Shown piece by piece: positions 46,934-60,200 of a stretch of DNA of 64,000 bases; the stretch's first letter is position 1; each line of letters begins with the position of its first letter. The DNA comes from Boletus sp. NGJ (Eukaryota; Basidiomycota; Agaricomycetes; Boletales; Boletaceae). The position numbers and the translations under genes were made by a program. The stretch covers positions 1,426,001-1,490,000 of the forward strand of contig JAGTXK010000073.1 of the NCBI GenBank assembly GCA_019096195.1, read 5' to 3'. Under the pieces are notes generated by a model. That model saw only the letters and a list, made by a program, of their open reading frames with translations. It ran no database searches and was not told where the DNA came from.

Positions 46934-49900
46934 TCACCAACGCGTCCACGCAGTGAACGTCTCCTGGAATCCGTCTCGGTTGTATTCCTCGTTGATGATA
47001 CCTTGCTGACCGATCGTGAGCTGGTAGGTCGTGCCAACGGTTGAGATGCTGAACAGCGTGATCGTCGACTGGTCATCGATGTTGAGGATACCGGTTTGAC
47101 AGGTATAGTTGCCAAGGCAGCCTTGAGTGTAGTTCTAAACCTCGCGAATGAACATCCAGTCACGTCCGCGTGTGAGATGGTTTGATCATACCTGGAAGAA
47201 GCTGTAGAACCCGGCACCTAATGGGAACGGTAAGACAAATCCTCACTTTGAACTGATGTATGATCTTACCAAAGAGCGTAATATCCCAGGACTGTTGCAC
47301 ATACATAGCCCATGCCATAGGACTCGAAGAGTTGTACACGGGATCATAGTAGTACGGATTGTTGCAGTAAGGCTGGGGGGCAGGTGGGACCGGTTGATAG
47401 TAGGGCTAGTTTGGTTACAACTCAGGAAACATGTACGCCGTGGTAAATAAAGTCTTACAGTCTCGGTCTGCGCGAGGCCTATCCAATGATCTTGTGCGGC
47501 GTGCAGATTATACTGGTAGAGAGCGCTGTGCTCAGCTGTAGTCGAAAAATGAGCTGTGTCGAAATGTAGAATCTAGCACACCTACACGCTGATGCAAACG
47601 TCAGTAATGTGTACATTCTCAGACGGGTTGAACAACTTACCAGTACCGATCATCCACACAGGTCCAAAGGATTCTGACAGTATCCCACGCCCGGTAAAAA
47701 TACTTGTTTGACGTCCTTCAGGATCGTCGAGGTCGTGATCAGCGGTCCAAATCCAGGTTCCCTACGGCGAGTCAAATAAAGGTTCCAAGTTGATGTCGAT
47801 AGAATACTCACCTCAAGGTATACATTAGACCCCTGGGTCAGGTGCAAGCCCATAAAGGCAGCCTGACATTCGGGGCTGAGGTTGCCCACAGGGCATTGTG
47901 AATATTGTAGGTTCGTACCAGCAGCTAAAGTGAGGAAAACGTTAGAGCGCATACATTGGTCGTCTCTCAATGCATACCTCCGCCGAGACTGAGTTCGAAC
48001 GAGGGTCAGATGACTTCGACAATCAAGTACCCGGACATACCGGAAATAAGTGTCCCACATGCCTGCTACACCCTGCTGATTCCAAGGTTGTTGTATGTTC
48101 CACTCAACGAGGATAGTACCGGGCGCTTTGAAGACTAAGTCAAGGCTAGAGGTGTGGTCTGGAACAACGTACCAGGTCCTCGGGTGGAGAAGATGATGTC
48201 CGTAACCTCCAAGGTGCCACTACTCCAAGGTGCACCGGCTTGTACCATCACTCTGGGGTGGTTCTGGTCCTGGAAGTTAGCGCCACCGCCGAGGATGACC
48301 GACCAAGCCTCTCCCGTAATTTGCGAACCGGCAGGGATATAAAGGGTATCCGTGATATAGTATGTTCCGGCATCGAAAAAGATGAGTTTGCAGCCAGCAA
48401 ACTGTCGAAACATGTTCAGCATTGTTGCAACGATGGTATCCTTCAAAACATACCATATTAAAAATATTTTGTAGGGCTGCGGTATCGTCGGTGTAACCAT
48501 CACCAACTGCACCACACGACTTCACGCTAACAATCTGATCCGGGGAATAGTCGGGATACTGAGGATGTCCTCTGCCAAATATATTGCCCTGCGAGTCAAT
48601 GATGTTCCATGGCTTTTGGGGCGGTTGGATATATCCTTGGGTATAACGAGCTAGCCCATCATTCCCTACGTACACGTTACCTTGGGCCCAGGACGCGATA
48701 TACATCGAGTTGGTGGATCCCTTGAGTACAACCTCACCACCTTCGACTCCGACTGCAACCGGAACATTGTACAGCTGGACGTTATTTAGCACAATAGAAC
48801 CTGCAAGCGTTCCGTTGCTTGGCTTAGTGGTTTGGAGAAAAACAGGGGTATCCACTACCGTCACATCGATGAGGGCTTCAGAGCCAGCAGTCTTGATAGT
48901 CATGAACAAGATGTACAAAGGTCCTGGATAGCAGAGACTCACCTGAGTCGCAGCTGTTGTTCCGCCAGTCGTCATACTAAAGCCGACCTATATCGATGGA
49001 GTGTCAGATAACGAAGGAGCTGATGTATGTCTGTATATACCGAGCAATTGTTGATGAATACACGCTGGTAAGTCCACCCTACCCAAGACGTGAGCATGTA
49101 TCGCACGTGAGGCAGACCAAATCCATACCCCAACTCCATACAGCATTGATACCTTTAGGGAACATCAGAGTGATAGTGGAAAGGTTATGGATGATACACT
49201 CACCAACAACCGCGTTATTGACAGTAAGATTCCGTACAGTGAACTGTTGGTTGCCAACACTGATCCCATTTTTGCCTGCCACCATCAACTGACTTGAAAT
49301 CTATATTGAGATGGGACATACCTCCGTTGAAAATGATATCTGCAAGCGAGCTTTGAGTATAGGTCTATGCGAAACATGAATTACGTACCACCCATGAAGC
49401 CACCACTAACGTGTGAAGTGAGTATGACGTCCGCTGCGTTCCAATGGCCCTCTCTCACCTTCCGTTCTCCATGAAGAGCCCTGGAATGTAGATGTGAGTT
49501 GATCGAACATCGATTCAGAGTATGGGAACCTATACCTTGGTGCTGCGTGCCATTTTCTTGTGACATTTCCACGACGACGTTGATTAATGAGGTTGCCTGC
49601 GATACTTGCCAATGGAGACCAATGGCAGGTGCAGTGGGACTCATTCGACGCAAATCGATGACCAGATTGCGCACAGAACGGTAGCTGTGTGAAGCAGAAC
49701 GTTACTATGGTGAGAGCGATCACCGTGTACGTTATTCGACGTACAAGTTATCTTGGTTGATGAACCATTGAGCACCACCACCGTTGGGGACATAAGGATC
49801 AGCATCTTCGGGGTGTCGTAAACATCAGATCTGCCGATATGAATGCCGAAATGCTTACCAATGACGGCGAGACCAGTGAAATTTGAGGACGCGAGGAGAG

Positions 49901-50493
49901 TTGGTGGTGTTCTCGCGTCACCAATCATTTGGGTATAGTAGTATGTATTGATGGCAGAGGATACTAGATATTCCCTGCCAGTCTATTCAGCAGGCGGTCG
50001 CACTGGCGTTACGTTTTCGTACCCAGACGGGAAATATACGATAGCTGGTGTAAGGCTAGGAAAAACGTTTGCAAGTGAAATGGGGCAATGGGAAGAGAGC
50101 ACTCACGTTGACGATTGACATCCATAACCACAACGATTTCCCTCGGACATGGCGGCGCTGGAAAGTAGGTTCAGTGAAGGGAACTTTGCACGAAGACCAG
50201 ACATCGAACTTGATGGCTGCAGTGTCGTCAGTCACACCATCACCTTTGGCCCCGAAATCTTGTACATTGCGAAAAACCTGGTAGGTTGTGTTGGGATTGA
50301 ACGCGGAAGTTCCCTGATGTTTGATGCTTTGTAGCCAATATGGCTCTCCTGGTGCAGCCTGACCGGTCGTTAACGGTGCCGGGCAAGATGAACCAAGGGC
50401 GGAAGCGAATGACGCTAAGAGCAAGCACGCGCTCGCGGACAGCAATGCGAGAGGAGGACGTCTGTGCATGGCGACGGATTGCCGCATGGGCAT
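46934..50493 (-). CDS. Secreted GH55 exo-beta-1,3-glucanase
   Basis: Extracellular glucanase that cuts beta-1,3-glucan from the non-reducing end (wall turnover, nutrition or mycoparasitism). Signal peptide: a hydrophobic core LALLSASACLLLASFASALG follows MHRRPP. The ATG may be 50493 (MPMRQSVAMHRR) or 50469 (MHRR). GH55 proteins have two tandem beta-helix halves, and both are visible: VFRNVQDFGAKGDGVTDDTAAIK opens the first and SVKSCGAVGDGYTDDTAALQN the second. In between are VYFPSGTYLVSSAI, SVRNLVIDLRRM, GGKNGISVGNQQFTVRNLTV and YIPAGSQITGEAWSVI. The C-terminal part includes APGTILVEWNI-type sequence, WDITLFGAGFYSFFQNY and FTAWTRW. More than ten short introns interrupt it. Exact inner boundaries were not all closed. 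Confidence 0.9.
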
Positions 50494-51104
50494 GTAGGTC
50501 TTTATAAAGCGTGGCAGGACCCAGGTGACAGAAAGAGAGCGTACAAACTGTGGGTTGGATTTTCCCAGCTACTTCGGGTATTATTCATACCACTTGGCGA
50601 GGGGGCGAAGAAACTAGGTACAGATAAAACGCGGAGAATGCGCGGTCTGTGCTGTACGTATGAGCGCGTGCCAGCGAGGCCTGGAGGGTCCAAGGCGGAG
50701 GTCGTTGTCAGGTCTGATGCCGATCAGTGCCATCGTACGTTTACACTCTCCGAGTTTGAAAACAATGCTGAGTTATGGCATGCCATTACAGATCCGGAAT
50801 TTTGTGTGGGATCCAAAGCGGTCAGATGCCCAGGGAGCAGAAAAATAAACGTCGTCGTGAGGATGGAGGATAGACTGTGGAGAATACAAGGCAAGTAGGA
50901 GCACATGACTTGAATCTGAAGTGGACGTCTGGATGGTCAATCCAAATCCGGTGCTGTTGTCGCGTATGAAATCCTTCCATTTCAGGGACAAATGCTACGC
51001 TGTTATTGTCAATCGTCTCCTCACTACGTATAAGTATCTCTCCGCTATTCAACCTTTTTGCTTTCCTTTCTTCTTCTTTTCCTTCTGCTCCAAAGGCATC
51101 TGAG
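50494..51104. other. Divergent promoter region
   Basis: 611 bp between the GH55 start (minus) and the Ser/Pro-rich protein start (plus). TATAAG at 51028-51033 and pyrimidine-rich DNA just before 51105 fit a promoter. An open frame at 50464-50898 has no domain. Confidence 0.35.
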
Positions 51105-51920
51105 ATGTCCTCTTCAGCATTGACTGTTTATCCTCATCTCCCTCCCACTACCAACGTTCTCAATGCACAGCAGCGCACGCGTCTTCTGCGTTCGACCAGG
51201 AAGCTTGGTGCGGTGCTGGGAACCACGCCATATCTTCTGGAAAACGATAAATCCTTTGCGATGCTCCCCCTCGGGAAGACCACTTCCAGAGCATTAAAAC
51301 GCCAGGGTTCTATCTTTACACACCATCAGAACAGTTCGGTATCCATTGCATCCAGTTCTACCTCCACCATCTCGTCTCATCATCCTTCTCCTTCCGCGTC
51401 GTCTATTTACCTGCCCCAGAGCGTCGTCCCGGGTATGCAGAGCGCTGAATCGCTCCTCCCAATAAGCCCTCCCGGTCTATCCACCACCCGCGGGCGTCGT
51501 TCGGGCGATAAGCCACCCCAACTCTACCTGCGGCTTGACGCGGCGTCAGTCCCACTCACAGATCAACCTGTTGCATCGCCGCTCTCCCCGTGCACGCCGT
51601 TCACTCCTACCACCCCCACCGTACCCGACGTGGCTGAGATCCGTCGGAAGCGCGTGGCGAAGCTTACCCGTCATCTTGGCGAGAACATTCCTGTTGAGCT
51701 CGTCCCTGCGGCCGACTCAGCTCCCAAGTCCGCCATGGTTTCCCCGAGCCGCCTGCCGAGAAAACGCAGTCTGTCTGTTCAAGTCATGAGCAGCGAGGCA
51801 GCGCGTATCTGTGACGACAGACCATCCTTTGGGCAACCGAAGCATGACTGGGTGGGGGAGTGGAATCGGTCAAACATGAGTCAAGTACGGAAAGAGCTTA
51901 GGAATTTGAGGGCTGGGTGA
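51105..51920 (+). CDS. Ser/Pro-rich hypothetical protein, 271 residues
   Basis: Single-exon gene with ATG at 51105 and stop at 51918-51920. The N terminus is the best-structured part: RTRLLRSTRKLGAVLGTTPYLLE, which looks like a conserved basic helix. A long serine-rich stretch follows, then proline-rich SPLSPCTPFTPTTPTVPD. A second conserved-looking block is VAEIRRKRVAKLTRHLGENIP, with a predicted helix, and the C terminus is WVGEWNRSNMSQVRKELRNLR. The two short helical blocks in a disordered protein suggest a regulatory or scaffold role, but I recognise no named family. Confidence 0.75.
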   Translation: MSSSALTVYPHLPPTTNVLNAQQRTRLLRSTRKLGAVLGTTPYLLENDKSFAMLPLGKTTSRALKRQGSIFTHHQNSSVSIASSSTSTISSHHPSPSASSIYLPQSVVPGMQSAESLLPISPPGLSTTRGRRSGDKPPQLYLRLDAASVPLTDQPVASPLSPCTPFTPTTPTVPDVAEIRRKRVAKLTRHLGENIPVELVPAADSAPKSAMVSPSRLPRKRSLSVQVMSSEAARICDDRPSFGQPKHDWVGEWNRSNMSQVRKELRNLRAG

Positions 51921-53287
51921 AATAATGACTGCCTCTTAGCGTTACATTCAAGATAACCATACCACGAACAGCTGCTGGTCAAGCTGAAGAACATTATTTT
52001 TGATACTCCAATCATTACGCATCACTACCGGACTTGCCATTCAGATACCGTTGCACATGTATATGATATTACTTGTTACTATTTCCTTTCTTTGTTACTC
52101 TAGTCCCTTGACATTCTTTAACATAACATCCCTATACTTGTCGCGGAAAAATAATTTCCCTTGGTTGGTTTCATAATGACTATCCCCTCATGTGGTCAGT
52201 TGATACTGTCCGATGGTCGTGAAGAAACTGCTCGAGCTCGCTAGAGTAATGGCGATGCGGATCCGCCGCGACAGCACGTCCAAACGTTCAACTTCATGGC
52301 ACACCCGAGTTGGTCCGCAGTTGTATTTCCTTTTAGCATCTTCCAACAAACGTACGGCTTGCGGCGCTCGGGCGGCTCGTAAGAGTACTGTAACTCATCA
52401 AACCACTCTGGGTCTCTTCGCTACCATCCTAACCTACTTGGCGGTCGGGTGTACGCCAAGCACATCTTCCGCGAAAGGGATTACCGATCTCGCCAGGGCT
52501 CCATTTGGTTGTCCGGAACTCCGTTTCCCGACTCTCGGTGATTACTATTCCTCCCATAGGTGGGCTGAACGTCGACCGACGTCCCCCGCTGGATTACAGC
52601 GGTGGAGACGCTCTCCGGAGGTCTCAAAGTGGTCTCGTCAAGGAAGCGGGGAGCGACTCCGTAGATGAGTCAAAGGCAATGCCTTTTTTTTTTTTTTTTC
52701 TCGGATGTGCTTCCTTATTTTGTTTGATTGTGTTTTAAACGTTGACCCGTATGTTGCAATTCGATGCATGGCAGAAACGTAAGTGCTCGACCCCGAACGC
52801 CACCAGATGCGCCAGAGAATATCTTGAGTCGTCCGTCGGATACGCAGGCATCCGTGGTGATGGAGATAACTTGGCACAGCGATCGCGAGGTTGTCGCCGT
52901 ACGTCCTGGGGCGTACCTTGTGGACAGAAAGAGGTGCTTGCGCCTCGGTCGAGCGAAGCGTGCCGGATAAGTGAGAGGCGCGACACCTTGCCGTGTCTTG
53001 ATTCAGCCCCTGAGCAACGGCGACAAGTCAGCACCAGATGGCGCCACGCTCAACCACCGTCTCTCGAGGTCTCCGTTTCACTTTCTCGTTGTCTTATACA
53101 TCACATATACAGTACATTCTCGCTGGCAAGCAAGGTTGGCACTTCCAGATAGTAGGTCACGTGCCGAATGATACAGACGCGTCCACAAGTGTAAACACGA
53201 GATTGCCAGTTGATCGTCCTGTGCGATCACAACAAAGAGTAGTATGCGCGCGTCCTCTCCTCCATCATCCAACATACTGCAAACCCG
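51921..53287. other. Intergenic, 1.4 kb, no supported gene
   Basis: Holds the 3' flank of the Ser/Pro-rich gene and the promoter of APC11. A T-run of about 17 lies at 52684-52700. The open frame 52213-52668 (151 codons) lacks recognisable features. Confidence 0.4.
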
Positions 53288-53839
53288 ATGAAAGTCCACA
53301 TCAAACACTGGAGCGCCGTCGCCCAATGGCGCTGGAACACCGGGAACAACGACCAAGACGACGAAGGTGACGTCTGCGGTATCTGTCGCGTACCCTACGA
53401 AGGCTGTTGTCCGTCGTGCAAAATGCCTGGCGACGATTGTCCGCTCAGTAAGCCCCAATCCCGAACCCGATGCGCGTAGCTGATGCGGTATACGTCGTAC
53501 TGTACTTTATAAATAAAAAACAAAAAGTATGGGGCGAGTGCAGTCACATCTTTCACATGCACTGTTTACTCAAGTGGCTCGGTACCGTTGCGTCGAAACA
53601 ACAGTGTCCGATGGACCGTCGACCTTGGGGTGTGTTTTTTTTTTTGTGTTTCGCTTTCTGTTTGGTGTGGAGGGCGTTGACGCGGTTTCGTTTCGTGTTG
53701 TTCTACCCTAGTCACCGCCGAACGCAGAGTAACCGACACGGAGGACGGTGGCGACGGCGATGGCGATGGCGATGGTGACGGTGACGGTGACGGCGATGGC
53801 GATGTTGAGACGGATACCGAGCATGAGCAAGATCCTTGA
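53288..53839 (+). CDS. APC11: Anaphase-promoting complex subunit 11 (RING-H2)
   Basis: Catalytic RING subunit of the APC/C ubiquitin ligase that recruits E2 enzymes in mitosis. Exons 53288-53447, 53528-53629 and 53712-53839 close at 129 residues. MKVHIKHWSAVAQWRWNT matches the Apc11 start. Zinc ligands are read as CGIC, CCPSCKMPGDDCPL, WGECSHIFHMHC and QQCPMDRRPW, the usual Apc11 arrangement with three zinc ions. Apc11 normally ends soon after the last CPMCR-like motif; here the final Cys-x-x-Cys is CPMD rather than CPMC. The third exon adds an acidic tail with nine Gly-Asp pairs, an unusual extension. Confidence 0.92.
53747..53803 (+). repeat. GGYGAY codon repeat coding for (Gly-Asp)9
   Basis: Nineteen codons in the last APC11 exon alternate GGC/GGT and GAC/GAT. 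The hexamer repeat stays in frame and the reading frame continues to the stop at 53839. It is probably length-variable between strains. Confidence 0.85.
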
Positions 53840-54330
53840 AAACTTGACTTGAATCCGGCGGCGCACGGACTTGATATGTAATCCCCACATTACGTCACTT
53901 CCCCAGACACTGATTCGTTTCATCTTTTTGTAGCATCTCTGGTCGTTAAGAGATATGGACAGTATATACGTATGTTCAGAGTGTACAGTGTAATAACAGG
54001 CACATGTGAACCCAGCTCGACTGCATTCTCATGACTGGAAAAACGACAACGGGAGGATGAGAGAGTCATGAACGAAGCCAAGGACCACTCGTAGGCGGAG
54101 AACATCGAAATTAGGACAACGTCGCAATAAATATTGGGAGATGGGTACAATTACAGAGGTCTAGGCTGGGCTAGATAGAAGCGTTGAGGGGAAACGACGA
54201 AGAAAGAAGTGCATATCTAGATTGCAACAGAATGTGAAACTCGGTCATGTCAAGATATATCGTGTAAAACGTGTGTCAGTTTATATTTTACCGTCGTTGG
54301 GGTTAGAAGTAGCACACAGACGAGCAGCTG
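53840..54330. other. Convergent 3' flanks
   Basis: 491 bp between the stops of APC11 (plus) and the PSP1-domain gene (minus). Nothing else seen. Confidence 0.4.
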
Positions 54331-56632
54331 CTACTGTTCGTATCCACCGGGTCCCTGAAGGGACGCCATCCAAATCCGAGTTTTATACAGACTACGAGCA
54401 TGTTGAGCGAGAGATCGTTCACAGACGAGGATAAAGGCGCACCGGAACAATTCTCGTACAAGCTCTCGGAAATCGATGCGTTTTTCCGCAATAAAGTAAA
54501 AGGTCAGTTTTCGTCGGTCCCTGCACATCACCAGTGAGGCAACGCAATACACCACTGACTGGATAGAGGCGCACCATTGATATTCTGCGTCTATGACTTC
54601 CATCGGTAATTTCTTTTGTCGTACTTTGTTTTGGCACAGTTGAAGTGCCTTCATCTCGTCCTGTATCTTGGTAACGAGATGTCTGCGCAAGGTGAGCAAA
54701 TCCCCACAAACATGCACACGCTGCGGATACTCACTGTGTATCCTGGGGTTGGGCTTTCCCGTATATCATCTTTGGATTGATCTCCTTCTTCGAACCCACG
54801 CTGCTGCTCTGCTGACCACCGGGACTGAGTGGTCCACTGTCGCCGTACCCCACACGCTCCTTTTGCTCCCGCTGGAACGCCTCAACCTCCTCGAGCGTGA
54901 TGGTGTCATTGACGACTTTACCCAGGTCTTTCCCCCGATCGGCTTCCACGATGACGAGGTCGCCCACGCGGATCTCCAGACTGAGATCCGTCAGGTAAAA
55001 TAGATCCGTACGTCCCGCTTTGAACTCGACGATGTACAGTGGCCACGACGCAGGGACGGACGAGAGCGGGACACCCTTGCCGAGGTCGTTGATGCTGGGC
55101 TGTGGCGCATCCGAGGTGCGCCGTTGGATCTGCTGTGGGTAAAATGGCCCCTGCTGTGGTTGAATGGAACGCGAACTGGTCGGCGAGAGCGGGGAGGACA
55201 TCGTGGCCGCCCCAGAGCGATTGAACGTAGCGCCGCCATTGCCGTGGGAGGGTAAATACTGGATGCCTTGTCCAGGGATGAAGCGGGCCGTGAGCGACCG
55301 CTGCTGCGAGGCGGCGCCGTTGCCACTCCCAAGGTATTGCGCCTTGGCGTCAATGAGCTGTTGTTCAAATTGGCTGCGGGGAGGACTTCCGCCGGCGGAC
55401 AAGCCACTGTCGCTGGGCGACCCAAATTGTTGGCGACTGGATGCGAACGAGGTTCCGCTGGGGATGTTGAGGTTCATGGCCTTGTATGGGGAGACGCGAT
55501 CGGAAGAAGGAGGGCTGCGGGACATGGGTGCGTAGATAGGGAGCGATGAAGGTTGGCTTGGGGGACGGGTAGAGGAGGATGGCCCAGGACTGTCCTTCAC
55601 GCTGAGAGAACCGAGATCTGCGGCAAGGTCGTCGTCTGACAGCATGAGACCGCCACGGCCACCAAAAGACGGGTTGTGGAAGACAGTCGAACGAGAGGAC
55701 TCGTCCTGGGGATCATTTCCGAAGCCGCCCACAACGGCTGGTCTCCGTGGCTGGACAACACTGACACTGTGCCGACGGCTGGTGGTACCGCTGCCGGCAG
55801 CGCTCTCGTCCTTGGGAGGGTTCATGCCCGCCCAGAGTTCGCGCAACGCGGAGCCATCATCCAAAAGAATCTGGCCCACGTCGCGGACGAACGGGCTCAT
55901 GTTTGAGGGATCAATGGTTTGCCTGTTAGAATAGCCATTGGCACCGCCAATGTGCGAATCAAATTTATTACTCAAGGGTGATCTACCCATAGTTCCAAGT
56001 GAACCATACCGGCTGCTGCCCGGTGGTTTAATGTCTCCGTAGCGCGAGCTAGGGATGTTGAGTGGATTGGTCTGGAGGGAGGATACATCGGTCCAGAAGG
56101 CCTGGTTCTGGAATGGGCTGCCTATCGGACCAGGGCGCGATGGTGCGGCAAGCGATTGGGACCTGCTGCGGGTGAGATCGTAGGAGCGGCCACGAGCAGC
56201 GGATACCGAAGGGGTTGTATAGTGCTCATCGTAGGTATCGGATAGGGCTTCCGACTCGTCATCCTCGACGGTGGATGCGAATCGCGATTCACGCATGGCG
56301 GAGGCAAAATTGGTCTGCGGGTTGGAAAAGGAGGAACTTCGTGTGGGAACGGAAGAGGGTAGGGCGCCGGCACGGGCAGTGGTAGTGGTATTGAAGGAAT
56401 GCATTCTGGAAGCCCAAGGGGAGTTGGCTGAACCACCGAGACTGGAAGGGATGGTATGCTGGTGAGTTGGAGAGTTGAGAAAGGCTTGGGAGTCTGTGTA
56501 CGGAGGTTGGCTTGCTGCGCGTTCCCTGAGAGAGCCGGAGCTCGTGCTGTCTTGTCTGGAAGGGACGAGGAAACGGTTCTTGCGATCAGACTCGTCGTGT
56601 TGGTGTTGTTGGGCACTGTTTGAGAACTGCAT
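54331..56632 (-). CDS. PSP1 C-terminal domain protein
   Basis: Cytoplasmic protein of 714 residues with the PSP1 (YaaT-like) C-terminal domain. Exons 54735-56632, 54575-54682, 54443-54520 and 54331-54391 close in frame. The first 500 residues are disordered and rich in Ser, Pro, Gly and Asn. The domain covers about residues 545-714: LYIVEFKAGRTDLFYL, RVGDLVIVEADRGKDLGKV, then MKALQLCQNKVRQKKLPMEV, DAEYQWDRRKLTFYF, AEKRIDFRELVRELFR and LYKTRIWM. Yeast PSP1 was found as a suppressor of DNA polymerase alpha defects and is linked to mRNP granules. The ATG at 56632 (MQFSNSAQQHQ) is the first in frame. Confidence 0.88.
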
Positions 56633-57269
56633 TGTGGTGGAACAAGTTGGACGTCCTTTGGGACTCGCCAAGTCGTGTGATCCAGGAACGGTCGAGTTTC
56701 ACGTCTGTAACATTGCAAGCTTCGTTCATTCCTGCAGCGTGCACACGGTCATCACGGCCGGACGCACCACGGAGCTCTTTCTAGCTCTTCGGTTCCGCGA
56801 AAAAAAAAAATTGCAGGCTCTGCGACGGAACGCGCAAGAAGATTGGGCCAAAAACGAAGCTGTCTACAGACGGGAGAGGATGGGACAAGAAGCCGGCGTA
56901 ATTGCGGAGGACTTGGCCTGCGAGCTCCCCCACCGCAATTTGTCGTGACAGGGGGTCAGGTGGTCCTCATCACATGAACTGAGCCTTTGCCAAACCGACA
57001 TCAACTGCGGCCTTTGCGTGCCTAACAAGCCCGTCTCTTCAAAGCTGCCACCAAGCTAGCGACAAGCGGCCATGTAAAAACGTAAACGGAATCCATCCAT
57101 AGTACCATCTCTCCACACCACCGGAATCGGCCCATTTATGTTCCAGCGGCGGGTCCGTCGCCTACTGGTTGTCGCAACCACGCAGGGTGGTTCTCCTTGT
57201 CCACCATCCGAGGACAAGATGCACCCAGCTTTAAGCGTCTACTTCCACTTCCATTCAACAACCCCACCT
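56633..57269. other. Intergenic region
   Basis: 637 bp with the promoter of the PSP1-domain gene and the short 3' flank of RGP1, both on minus. Nothing else seen. Confidence 0.4.
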
Positions 57270-60200
57270 TCAAACATCGAAAACAACGTCCATCGCCTTG
57301 AACGCAGTGTTCCCAGGCCAGACGCTGATCGGCACTTCACACTCCACAGTCTCCACTCTAACCTCCTTCCACTCATCTTCGTCATCTCCCTTTGCCTTTG
57401 GCTCCTCCTCCTCCACCTCTTCGTCCCCGTCGTGGTACTCCCGCTCCCCAGTACCCAGGAAAGACGACACAAAGAACTGCGTCCAGGTGGATGACGGCTG
57501 CACCGTCTGTTCGTCTTTCCTCGGTCGCTCTCTCGGCGCAATAAACGGGTAGGCCTTGTACGATGTTCCCCACTCCCCTGCCGGCCCGTCTTGGACCAGC
57601 TGCTTGAGCCGGACACCGTCCGCACTGGTCTGTGACGATTCCGCCGCCACGGCAACCAACAAGGACAATCTGACGCGCCAAAGCAGTCCACCGACGATCG
57701 CCGACGGTTTCGATCCATCACCTAACTGAACTCGGAAAGCCGGACTTGCATCCGAGGGTATATCGAGTGCAAAGGTCGTCCGGAGAACCGAGGAAACCAA
57801 CGAAGCATGGTGTTCCGCGTGGACTCGCCGCATATGCCGCATATTACCCGCTGACGCTATTTGTGAGGGGAGCGTTTCCTGAGATTCGAGCATCGCAGAC
57901 AACTAGGGCAAGTGATCAGCCAGAATCGATTTATCCGAGCGGCGGAAGACCTACCGACAAAACTCTTGACCTTCCCTGGCGCTCATTCAGCTCCACGACC
58001 CCTAACACAGTTTCGCCAAGCCTATATGCTGATTTGGTGAACGTGAGCACAGCCACTCTTACCCCGTCCTTATTTATGTCGTAGGACACTGGCGGGCACG
58101 TCAACTACTTGATCTAAGCAGAATGGAAAATAGCTGCTTACCTTTCTTTGGGTTACGTGTAAGAATCTCAACAGCTTCTCGACAGCCTGTCAGAGCGCCA
58201 CCATCACCCTCTCGTTCTCGTTCGCAATCAAGTGGCATCTTGCTGCGGACATCAGTCGTGCCAGCCTCGGGGAAAATAGCGAGCAACCGTTGCCCATAGT
58301 CTTCTAGATCATCTAGGGAATGGAAGCTCTCGTCGGCTAAACACAGTATCAGAATTTACAATGCCATCATGGATGATGCACACCCGCACGCACATTGTGA
58401 TATAACCTGTGTGACACCATTCACGACTTTTGGTGCACTGTCCGCGGAGAGCATTCGCTTTCCCACAGGCCACAGCAGGTCGTAGGGGACGTGACACTTT
58501 CCCAACTGTAAGGTGTGATGAGTGAGGTGCACAAAAGTGCCGTGCGCAGATCGTACCGGCGACATGGTTGTACACGCGTATCGGAACCTTCATAATGCGA
58601 CTTATGCTGTTTGCACCTGTCGGCCCGAGACTACTCGATGACCTCATCGCGGAAGAACTGGCACGACATGTCCCTATCACTAGTTCATATGAAAACTTGA
58701 GCGCTCGACCTCGGAATGTCGGCGGTAGGTTGTCCGGTAGTGATACTGTGTACGTGTCTTAACGCATCATATCATTAGCGGGTGTGTGGTGAGTAGAAAG
58801 ACCGCTCACATGTGCGAGACTCTCCTGGGGCAAGCGTCAGGTCTACGGCAAGCATGGCTGGCTGTACATCGAACGTAGGAAGTGGTATATCAGGGTCAAC
58901 GTCTTCTTCCGCCCCTCCGTTGATCAAACCGAGGCCGACGCCATTCGGTTGTCCATCCACCAGCGTCCCAGACGATGACGACGACACGGAAGACGTGCGA
59001 GAGCGTCCTGGCGCCCATGACTGGGAGGAAGGCAAGGGAGTCGAAGGCGCGGAATAAGCCGACGGAGAGAGAAGCGACAAGAAACTACTCGTGAACGACG
59101 CTGAGCGACTATGTGAGCGACGGCGTTCCTGTATGCGTTGATGCGACGTGATGTCCATGCTCCCACCACCGACAACCGTGCGTTTCAACAATTTTAACCG
59201 GAGCGCGCGCAACGTTTGCGCTTGACCTGGGGTCATGACGACGCCTGGGAGAGGGCCGATGGAAACAGTACCCAAAAGCTGTGCATAGGAATAGAGGATC
59301 AACTCAGAGTTTGAGCCAACGAGTGTGCCGTTTCGAAGCGACGCCGCTGATTTTGACTGGGGAATGGTGGGCGGGGGTCCGCGTCCTAGGCCAAGTTGGG
59401 GCGGCGGTCGGCGGGATTGAGAAGGGCGGGAAGGATATACATGGGCAACTGGCTTGAAGGAACGTTGATCAAGCGATTCGGTCAGGGATGGGGACATTGG
59501 GAGAGGAGTTCCTGGGTAGGAGGTTGATGAGGTCTCTGCTATCGGGTCGAGGGCAAGGGAAAAGGTTGACGCGGATGAGCTGGTCAGGCCGGACGATGGC
59601 GCGGGCGGGGACTGTTGCACCTCATTGAGGTGGATATGGACGTCTGCCACGGACTGTTTGCGAGCGTGAGGGTGGTGCGGAGGAAGCGGAAAGTTGGGGC
59701 TGCGGCTCAAGGGCGATATGGTGGTTGAAAGTCCTTGAAGCCGTGTGAGCCAGGCTGCGCAAATAGATTTCCATGAACGCACCTCCATCCGAAAACTCGT
59801 TGTAAGCGCGTACGTATTGTGACGCGCTCTCTGTCGCGCTGTCGTTGCCCTTTGGGGACAATTCGCCAGCGGGAATGTCGATGGAAAGGGACCTCGACTT
59901 TTGGAGGAGAGATTGTCGCTTCTGCTCCAAAACTGTCGACATATCCAGCTTTCCGGGAACTTGGCCAATAAGTCTCTTCCGCGCGGGTATGTCGCGAGCA
60001 TTGTTGACAGGGGCGGAGACAGCAGTGAGGGTAGCAGAAGTTGGACGGAGAAGACCAGGTGAGGTGGGCGGTCTTGCAAGGGGTGCCGAGCTGATGGAAT
60101 GGACGCCTCGTTTATGCGAGTTCTTGGTCTTTGGAGACTCGGGAGTTCGAGTGTTGGTGAAGGTGATAGTAACGGAGAATTGTTCGCCCGCAAAGTAAGA

